Assembly: GCA_910587135.1 (NCBI GenBank)
Contig: CAJULF010000066.1
Location: 1-14,168 of the forward strand
Direction: 5' to 3'
DNA: 14,168 bases
Source: an uncultured Oscillospiraceae bacterium
Lineage (GTDB): Bacteria; Bacillota; Clostridia; Oscillospirales; Ruminococcaceae
Under the pieces are notes generated by a model. The model did not search any database. It worked only from the letters and a program-made list of their open reading frames with translations, and was not told the origin of the DNA. Below are positions 1 to 5,095 of this stretch, in pieces (the stretch's first letter is position 1; every line of letters begins with the position of its first letter). The position numbers and the translations under genes are program-made.

Positions 1-55
1 GAAGTGAGCGCAGCGAACGGCGCGTGCTTGCGGGAATTTTGAAATTTTTTAAATA
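1..55 (+). repeat. Right end of a dispersed inverted-repeat element (family B, cut by window edge)
   Basis: The stretch ends in GGGAATTTTGAAATTTTTTA (33-52), which matches the right ends of the copies near 4813-4830 and 7914-7935. The GC-rich part before it (GAAGTGAGCGCAGCGAACGG at 1-20) resembles the interior of the copy before hydA2 (about 12461-12484). The left half lies outside the window. Confidence 0.55.
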
Positions 56-87
56 GTTCGCTCTTGGTCAACCTTTATATTCAGCCC

Positions 88-126
88 AAAGCATTGCTCC
101 CCCGCTTCAGGAGGAGCAATGCTTTT
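88..126 (+). terminator. Rho-independent terminator of a gene upstream of the window
   Basis: AAAGCATTGCTCC (88-100) pairs perfectly with GGAGCAATGCTTT (113-125) around a 12-nt loop. The T run is short (TTTT, 123-126), so termination may be moderate. It would separate ilvB from whatever lies upstream. Confidence 0.65.
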
Positions 127-210
127 AAGGAGCGCTGATGTAGCTGGCTGTTTAATTTTAATGAAAAATTATGTTTTGAAAAAAAATATCAAAAAAAGGC
201 ATTTATATCA

Positions 211-239
211 TTGACAACATAAGCGTTATGTGTTAAAAT
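211..239 (+). promoter_or_regulatory. Promoter of ilvB with a spacer palindrome
   Basis: TTGACA (211-216), a 17-bp spacer and TAAAAT (234-239) form a near-consensus sigma-A promoter, preceded by A/T-rich DNA (160-210) that could act as an UP element. The spacer contains the palindrome ACATAA-GCG-TTATGT (217-231), a plausible operator. The predicted leader is about 70 nt, too short for a T-box. The sequence TGTGTTAAAATA (229-240) is also found at the adhE promoter. Confidence 0.75.
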
Positions 240-316
240 AATAATGAGATATTTTTTTCACAAATGAATTTAACTTACAATATACAGAAAAAAACAGGAA
301 AGGTGAGTGCTTGAAA

Positions 317-2005
317 ATGCAATTATCGGGTTCGGATATAATTGTGGAATGTCTGCTGGAGCAAGGGGCGGATACGGTTTTCGGATATCCGGGAGGGGCT
401 GTGCTGAACATCTATGACAGCCTTTATAAATACAGTGATAGGATACGGCATATAATCACCTCCCATGAGCAGGGAGCGTGCCACGCCGCCGACGGCTTCG
501 CGCGAGCGACGGGAAAAACGGGAGTGGTCATCGCCACAAGCGGTCCCGGGGCGACCAACCTTGTAACAGGAATTGCCACGGCTTACATGGACTCTGTTCC
601 GCTGGTTGCTATCACGGGAAACGTGTCCTGCAATCTGTTGGGGCTGGACAGCTTCCAGGAGGTTGATATCACGGGTATCTCAATGCCCATTACCAAGCAT
701 AATTTTATTGTTAAAGACGTATCGGAGCTTGCCGACACGCTTCGGCTCGCATTCAGGATAGCGGGCAGCGGACGCAAAGGTCCCGTTCTGGTGGATATTC
801 CCAAAGATATCACCATAGCAAAGTGCGAATACTTCCCCGCTCCCGCGGAGAAACCGGTTCTTCCCGACGCGGTATCGGCGGAGGAGCTTGACAGAGCCGC
901 GGCGCTTATCGCGGATTCGGAGCGCCCCTATATCTATGCGGGCGGAGGAGTTATCGCGTCGGAGGCTTTCGGGGAGCTTAAGCGTCTGGCGGAGCTGTGC
1001 GACGCTCCCGTTTCCTGCTCGCTGATGGGTCAGGGAGCTTACGACCAGACCGACAGGCGGTATATAGGTATGCTTGGAATGCACGGCACGGTAAAGGCGG
1101 CGGCGGCTCTCAACAGCTGCGATCTGTTCGTAGCGGTGGGAACGCGCTTCTCCGATCGTGTGATAGGCGACCCGAGTCAATTCGGAAAGAACGCGAAAAT
1201 AATTCATATAGATATCGATCCCGCGGAATTCAACAAGAATATCGAGGCGGCTGTCACCGTTAAAGGCGACGTAAAGGCGGCGCTGACTGAGCTTTGCGGG
1301 AAAATCGCCCAAAAGAACAGCCCCGAGTGGACGGAGAAAATTATCGCGGCGGATTTCGGCGAGCCCGAGCAGCACGGAACACAGGCTCTGCCCGTTACCC
1401 CGCAGGCGGTAATGGAAGCTCTGGACAGGCTCACTGACGGAGAAGCTGTTATCTGCACCGAGGTCGGTCAAAATCAGATGTGGGCGGCGCAGTATTATCG
1501 GTATAAGCACCCTCGCAGCTTTATTTCCTCGGGCGGACTCGGAACTATGGGGTACGGTCTGGGAGCTTCCATAGGAGCAAAAACGGGCTGTCCCGCCAAA
1601 ACGGTGGTAAACGTCGCGGGCGACGGCAGCTTTGCTATGAATCTTAACGAGCTTATAACCGCTTCGGCGCATAATATCCCCATAATAGAAATGGTGTTCA
1701 ACAACAGCGTGCTGGGAATGGTGCGCCAGTGGCAGCGGCTTTTCTATGAAAAGCATTTTTCACAGACGACGCTTGACAACCGGCATATAGATTATGTGAA
1801 GCTCGGCGAGAGCTTTGGAATAAAAACGCTGGTCATAGAGCGCAGCGAGGACATCGAGCCCGTGCTGAAAGAGGCGCTCGAAACGGCAAAGACCGCTCCC
1901 GTGATGATAGAGGTAAGGATAGACAGAGATATCAACGTACTTCCCATGATACCCGCGGGCAAGCCCGTTGTAAATCCCATAACGGAAATAGACCTGAACG
2001 CGTAG
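317..2005 (+). CDS. ilvB: Acetolactate (acetohydroxyacid) synthase, large catalytic subunit
   Basis: This ThDP-dependent cytosolic enzyme condenses two pyruvates to acetolactate, or pyruvate with 2-oxobutyrate, the first common step of valine, leucine and isoleucine synthesis. At 562 aa it has family length. The N-terminal pyrimidine-binding domain carries GYPGGAVLN and the catalytic glutamate in HEQGACHAADGFARATG (E51). A central domain follows (about 190-325). The C-terminal domain holds the ThDP/Mg motif GDGSFAMNLNEL (D436), followed by FNNSVLGMVRQWQ. ilvN lies 117 bp downstream, which favours the biosynthetic enzyme over a catabolic AlsS. Start: ATG at 317; an in-frame TTG at 311 sits closer to the AGGTGA at 301-306 and would add two residues, so the start is not certain. 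Transcription is expected from the promoter at 211-239. Confidence 0.95.
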   Translation: MQLSGSDIIVECLLEQGADTVFGYPGGAVLNIYDSLYKYSDRIRHIITSHEQGACHAADGFARATGKTGVVIATSGPGATNLVTGIATAYMDSVPLVAITGNVSCNLLGLDSFQEVDITGISMPITKHNFIVKDVSELADTLRLAFRIAGSGRKGPVLVDIPKDITIAKCEYFPAPAEKPVLPDAVSAEELDRAAALIADSERPYIYAGGGVIASEAFGELKRLAELCDAPVSCSLMGQGAYDQTDRRYIGMLGMHGTVKAAAALNSCDLFVAVGTRFSDRVIGDPSQFGKNAKIIHIDIDPAEFNKNIEAAVTVKGDVKAALTELCGKIAQKNSPEWTEKIIAADFGEPEQHGTQALPVTPQAVMEALDRLTDGEAVICTEVGQNQMWAAQYYRYKHPRSFISSGGLGTMGYGLGASIGAKTGCPAKTVVNVAGDGSFAMNLNELITASAHNIPIIEMVFNNSVLGMVRQWQRLFYEKHFSQTTLDNRHIDYVKLGESFGIKTLVIERSEDIEPVLKEALETAKTAPVMIEVRIDRDINVLPMIPAGKPVVNPITEIDLNA

Positions 2006-2018
2006 GCAAAAAAGCTCT

Positions 2019-2115
2019 CAAAGGGCTGAAAGCTCAAAGTCGAAAAACCCTACGCATGAATTTTCCGCCGCCGCAGGCGGGTGGAGAGGTGCGGAAAATT
2101 CTTTTAAATAAGGAG
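2019..2115 (+). repeat. Inverted-repeat element A1 (short form) between ilvB and ilvN
   Basis: Outer arms GAATTTTCCGC (2058-2068) and GCGGAAAATTC (2091-2101) are a perfect 11-bp inverted repeat. They enclose a small hairpin, CCGCC-GCA-GGCGG (2068-2080). The left flank CAAAGGGCTGAAAGC (2019-2033) and the right flank TTTTAAATAAGGAG (2102-2115), which includes the ilvN ribosome-binding site, are shared with the copies before hydS and hydA2. This copy has lost, or never had, the two long inner hairpins. Confidence 0.75.
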
Positions 2116-2122
2116 ATAAAAA

Positions 2123-2593
2123 ATGCATGAATATGTTTTATCGGTAAAGGTAGCGAACAACGCGGGAGTTCTGCCGCGGGTTTCAAGTCTGTTCAGCAGA
2201 CGGTGCTTTAATATAAAGAGCCTTAACGCCGCCGAAACGGAGGTTGAAAACATTTCGCGGCTGACTATCGTAGTAGAGGGAGATCTGAAGATACTCGAAC
2301 AGATAAAGAGCCAGCTTTTGAAGCTGTACGAGGTTCAGGACGTGCAGATACTGAGCGACGCGGTCTGCCGCGAACATATACTTATCAGAGCGGGGCGTTC
2401 CTGCGAGGAGCGGCAGAAGATAATAGAGATAGCCAATCTGTACCGCGCAAAGCCCGTGGATATCGCGGCGGACAGCATAATGCTGGAGCTTACGGGCGAG
2501 CCTAAGAAGATAAATTCTTTTGTGGAGCTGCTCAAGCCTTTTGGTATTATTAAGATGGTGAGAAGCGGCATTACCGCGCTGGAGAGGGATTAA
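2123..2593 (+). CDS. ilvN: Acetolactate synthase, small regulatory subunit
   Basis: The small subunit binds IlvB, raises its activity and makes it sensitive to branched-chain amino acid feedback. At 156 aa it has family length. Residues 1-75 form an ACT domain that opens with the typical YVLSVKVANNAGVLPRVSSLFSRRCFNIKSL pattern (first residues MHEYVLSV, valine-binding loop around NNAGVL). Residues 80-156 form the C-terminal ALS domain (REHILIRAG, then an EIANLYRAKPVDI segment). The start ATG is set by AAGGAG at 2110-2115, 7 nt upstream. It is the second gene of the ilvB operon. The intercistronic gap holds a repeat element that supplies this ribosome-binding site. Confidence 0.93.
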   Translation: MHEYVLSVKVANNAGVLPRVSSLFSRRCFNIKSLNAAETEVENISRLTIVVEGDLKILEQIKSQLLKLYEVQDVQILSDAVCREHILIRAGRSCEERQKIIEIANLYRAKPVDIAADSIMLELTGEPKKINSFVELLKPFGIIKMVRSGITALERD

Positions 2594-2604
2594 AGGAGCT
2601 TGAC

Positions 2605-3295
2605 ATGAAGCGTCTTGGCAAAATCACAGCATTATTCACGGCAATTGCAATAGTTTTCACAGGCTGTAAGGAGAATGCCGACGGCAGCGCGCCTCTCTCG
2701 GATTCGGGGGGAACTTCACGGCAGATCTCCGAGCCTGCTGCCACATAGGAATCAGAGAAGCGGGAAACCGCCGCTCCCACAACCGAGGCAACGTCGGAAT
2801 CGCTTGAAGCCGCTCAAGATTGTTTGGGAGTGTCGACGGAGTGCCTGTAAAGCACTATGAACTGCGCGGAGGATATCAAAAAGTCGATTGCTTTCTATCG
2901 GCTTGGGCTGGCAAGGCAGCGGAGATTTCATGTATTATGACACCGCCGCAAAGGAATACCGTGCAATTATGGGCAAAGATTTGAGCTTTGACGACTGGTT
3001 TGCCATGGCTACAAGTGGCGGTATTGATGAGGAAAAACGAAACAAACTTGTTAACAACCCTCTTCCCGATTCGAAAGTAATTGTAATCAGCGGAAAATAT
3101 TACTGTGTTCACCATGACCTGATGGATACCGGCGAACATTATTCCTATGAAAACGGGGTATTCACTTATTTTGGAGATAACAGTGCCATAAGTGTTTTAA
3201 AGAAATTGACTTTTGACATCAATTGCATAGAGGATGTTGGCTATGACGCGGCGGAAGCCCCAATGCTTACCTCCGCCCAAGCGGCGTTATTATAG
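2605..3295 (+). pseudogene. Decayed putative lipoprotein gene
   Basis: The ATG at 2605 follows AAAGGAG (2592-2598), which overlaps the ilvN stop codon. It opens a lipoprotein signal peptide, MKRLGKITALFTAIAIVFTGC, with lipobox FTGC at C21. The frame meets TAG at 2746. Beyond it, the same frame keeps a Ser/Thr/Glu/Pro-rich linker (ESEKRETAAPTTEATSES). Coding sense then moves to another frame around 2835 (VPVKHYELRGGYQKVDC, from 2841) and to the third near 2930 (YYDTAAKEYRAIMGK), ending at TAG 3293-3295. Both shifts fit single-base losses. The putative intact product was about 230 aa, anchored on the outer face of the membrane. I do not recognise the soluble domain. A surviving fragment read from TTG 2888 has no convincing ribosome-binding site, so I do not call it a gene. 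Confidence 0.72.
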
Positions 3296-3397
3296 GAAAT
3301 CCGTCGGGAAAAGAGGAATGACAAAAAAATAACATTCCCCGAATCGCCCCGAAACTAATAACCGGCAACTAATCGCTAATAATTAAGGAGGGATCAA

Positions 3398-4324
3398 TTG
3401 AATATTCTGCATCTCAAATATGCTGTGGAGGTGGAAAAAACGCGCTCCATCAGCAAGGCTGCCGAAAATCTGTATATGGGTCAGCCGAATCTCTCCCGTG
3501 CGATAAAGGAGCTGGAGGAATCCCTCGGGATAACCGTGTTCAAGCGCACCACAAAGGGAATCTCCATCACCCCCGACGGCGAGGAGTTCCTGAGGCGGGC
3601 GCGGCGGATAGTTTCGCAGGTGGAGGAGATGGAGGACATCTACCGCAACGGGCGTATACACAGACAGGAGTTTTCGGTATGTACGCCGCGCGGAAGCTAT
3701 TTCTCGGACGCGATAACCGAATTCGCCGCGCGCCTTGACACAAATTCCCCGATACGGCTCGTATACAAGGAAACGGATTCCGCGGAAACGGTGACAAGCG
3801 TAGCCCGAGGAGATTTCAGTCTGGGGATAGTGCGCTTCCGGCAAAGCTTTGACAAGCTGTTCAAAGATCTGTTTGCCGCAAAAAAGCTGTTTAGCGAGAC
3901 CATCTGCGAATTTACTCCGATGGTGATACTAAGCGTTGCTGATCCGCTGGCGAAAGCGGAGGAGATATCCGCGGACGAGCTGAGGGAGTATATCGAGGTG
4001 ACTGTTCCCGACCATTCCGCGCCGTCGCTTCCTTTGTCGGACGTTAAAAAGACGGAGTTTTCGGACAGGAGCTTCTGCGTATATGACCGAACCACCCTGC
4101 TGGAGCTGCTGCAAAAGGTTCCGCGCAGCTTCGCGCACTCCGCGCCGATTCGGCGGGAGCTTCTCGCGGAATACGGGCTGACGGCGGTGGGCTGCCCCGA
4201 AAACGAGCTTTGCAAGGACGTTCTGATATACCGTAAGGATTACCGCCTTACCGAGCAGGACAAACAATATATCACCGACCTTACCAATGCCAAGCGTAAA
4301 GCTATGGCGGTTTACAATCAATAA
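3398..4324 (+). CDS. LysR-family transcriptional regulator
   Basis: A DNA-binding regulator of 308 aa, normal LysR length. The winged helix-turn-helix fills residues 1-62: LHLKYAVEVEKTRSISKAAENLYMGQPNLSRAIKELEESLGITVFKRTTKGISITPDGEEFL. A linker helix follows, and then a two-lobe effector-binding domain from about 90 to 300. The start is TTG at 3398, five bases after AAGGAGGG (3385-3392); a later ATG would cut into the HTH. The ligand cannot be told from sequence. It is the gene just before adhE, same strand, with a 770-bp gap between them. An interrupted palindrome with T-N11-A form lies at 4867-4883, centred about 64 bp before the predicted adhE start of transcription, so adhE is a candidate target (inference). 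No terminator is evident directly after it. Confidence 0.92.
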   Translation: MNILHLKYAVEVEKTRSISKAAENLYMGQPNLSRAIKELEESLGITVFKRTTKGISITPDGEEFLRRARRIVSQVEEMEDIYRNGRIHRQEFSVCTPRGSYFSDAITEFAARLDTNSPIRLVYKETDSAETVTSVARGDFSLGIVRFRQSFDKLFKDLFAAKKLFSETICEFTPMVILSVADPLAKAEEISADELREYIEVTVPDHSAPSLPLSDVKKTEFSDRSFCVYDRTTLLELLQKVPRSFAHSAPIRRELLAEYGLTAVGCPENELCKDVLIYRKDYRLTEQDKQYITDLTNAKRKAMAVYNQ

Positions 4325-4473
4325 TTTACAGTCAGCAGCGGGCTGCCGCGGTATCGCCTAAAGCGTTTGCAAATGCTCTTGCCCGTTATATGTTGTATAT
4401 TTATATAGGCTTATATTGATGTTCCGATTAAACACTTCCGAAACAGCGGTGCCATTCACAAACAAATCGCTTA

Positions 4474-4633
4474 GGACCTGTTTAGTATCTCGAAGTATGC
4501 AGATTGCGCGGCAGATTTTGTGTATTTCGAGGCAATTTTTCGCAGAAATACTGTATGTATTTCAAGAAAAATTAACGAAGAAATACGCAAAATATGCAAG
4601 CAAGATGCGTGCTGAGAGATACTAAACGGGCTC
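4474..4633 (+). mobile_element. MITE-like element, one long imperfect inverted repeat
   Basis: The ends GGACCTGTTTAGTATCTC (4474-4491) and GAGATACTAAACGGGCTC (4616-4633) are inverted copies agreeing at 15 of 18 positions. The similarity runs inward almost to the centre, at GAAATAC-TGTAT-GTATTTC (about 4546-4564), so the whole 160 bp could fold as one long hairpin. TTA flanks both sides (4471-4473 and 4634-4636), as expected for a 3-bp target duplication of the TNA type. There is no transposase; it would depend on one encoded elsewhere. The parent family is not identifiable from this copy alone. Confidence 0.65.
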
Positions 4634-4718
4634 TTAGTTATGCGAATTCAAGTTCGAATCGCGGAAATATTTAATTGGGGGAGCAATATAAAATGCCCAA
4701 ATGCCACGCAGAGTCGTC

Positions 4719-4835
4719 GCATTAGATTTCAAAAAGCGCGTATTTGCCGTATGGCAAATACAGCACCGTTTCCACTATGTACGCGGAGTGAAACAAACGA
4801 ATTGTGCACAGCGGAAATTTTGAAATTTTTTCAAA
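4719..4835 (+). repeat. Inverted-repeat element B1 upstream of adhE
   Basis: Outer arms ATTTCAAAA (4726-4734) and TTTTGAAAT (4818-4826) match those of the copy at 7824-7940. Inside lie a perfect hairpin GTATTTGCC-GTAT-GGCAAATAC (4740-4761) and a second imperfect one (GTTTCCACT / AGTGAAAC, about 4769-4795). The left end GCATTAGATTTCAAAAAG and the right end GCGGAAATTTTGAAATTTTT are the family B ends. Confidence 0.65.
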
Positions 4836-4866
4836 TAAGAGCCCTTATTCTACCCTTTGACGCAAT

Positions 4867-4895
4867 ATATCAAAAAATGATATTTGATATATCAA
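4867..4895 (+). promoter_or_regulatory. Candidate LysR-type operator upstream of adhE
   Basis: ATATCA-AAAAA-TGATAT (4867-4883) is an interrupted palindrome that contains a T-N11-A core (T4868, A4880). It is followed by the palindrome TTGATATATCAA (4884-4895). Together they give four ATATCA half-sites in 28 bp. The first palindrome is centred about 64 bp before the predicted transcription start (near 4939), the usual place of a LysR recognition site. A/T-rich sequence makes chance palindromes easier, so this is a candidate only. Confidence 0.4.
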
Positions 4896-4903
4896 TAATA
4901 CAT

Positions 4904-4932
4904 TTTACAAGTTCGGTATATTGTGTTAAAAT
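4904..4932 (+). promoter_or_regulatory. Promoter of adhE
   Basis: TTTACA (4904-4909), a 17-bp spacer and TAAAAT (4927-4932) make a good sigma-A promoter, with a start of transcription expected near 4939 and a leader of about 157 nt. The -10 box is identical to that of ilvB and lies in the shared sequence TGTGTTAAAATA (4922-4933). Confidence 0.7.
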
Positions 4933-4940
4933 ATTAACAA
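4923..4940 (+). promoter_or_regulatory. Rex operator overlapping the adhE -10 box
   Basis: GTGTTAAAATATTAACAA fits the Rex consensus TTGTTAA-N4-TTAACAA at 13 of 14 fixed positions (the first T is G). Rex is the NADH/NAD-sensing repressor that controls adhE and other fermentation genes in clostridia. The site covers the -10 element and the expected transcription start, so bound Rex would block RNA polymerase. High NADH would release it and allow ethanol formation. The rex gene is not in this window. Confidence 0.75.
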
Positions 4941-5052
4941 GGCAGAAGAAAAGATAGCAAAAAGGCAAATCATCCTGACAGCAGGGACAGATATCCAAAT
5001 TTGTTCATTGTCAACTGTTGACCTACCAAGGGCTCTCTGCCACCCAGTCCAA

Positions 5053-5070
5053 ATCGGAAATATTTCCGAT
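5053..5070 (+). repeat. Perfect palindrome in the adhE leader
   Basis: ATCGGAAATATTTCCGAT is an 18-bp perfect palindrome ending 10 nt before the adhE ribosome-binding site (AAGGAG, 5081-5086). It shares TCGGAAA/TTTCCGA with the inner arms of the element before the kinase gene, and its distance to the ribosome-binding site resembles that of the family A outer arms. It may be a reduced relative of those elements. With no loop it is more likely to act as a DNA site or an intermolecular RNA contact than as a stable hairpin. Confidence 0.6.
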
Positions 5071-5095
5071 ATTTATTATTAAGGAGAAGATGACT

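Larger units (their letters stand above)
4325..5095 (+). other. Long intergenic region between the LysR gene and adhE
   Basis: These 770 bases hold no convincing gene. Two short open frames (4416-4625, 4640-4957) lack ribosome-binding sites and run through the repeat elements. From left to right there is: 150 bases with nothing recognisable; a MITE-like element (4474-4633); a family B repeat (4719-4835); a set of ATATCA half-sites (4867-4895); the adhE promoter with a Rex operator (4904-4940); and a leader of about 155 nt with the palindromes GTCAAC-T-GTTGAC (5010-5022) and ATCGGAAATATTTCCGAT (5053-5070). Confidence 0.8.

Noticed and set aside
240..316. T-box or leader-peptide attenuator for ilvB
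   Set aside because: The predicted leader is about 70 nt with no T-box sequence, no terminator hairpin and no short frame rich in branched-chain codons.
2058..2101. CodY boxes in the AATTTTC/GAAAATT arms
   Set aside because: The two halves are separated by tens of bases and form stems, whereas a CodY site is a compact 15-bp palindrome.
2888..3295. A separate 135-aa gene starting at TTG 2888
   Set aside because: It has no ribosome-binding site, and its coding sense continues from the upstream frames of the broken lipoprotein gene.
4416..4957. Two short + strand open frames before adhE
   Set aside because: No ribosome-binding sites or family features; one runs through the MITE-like element and the other through a repeat and the adhE promoter.
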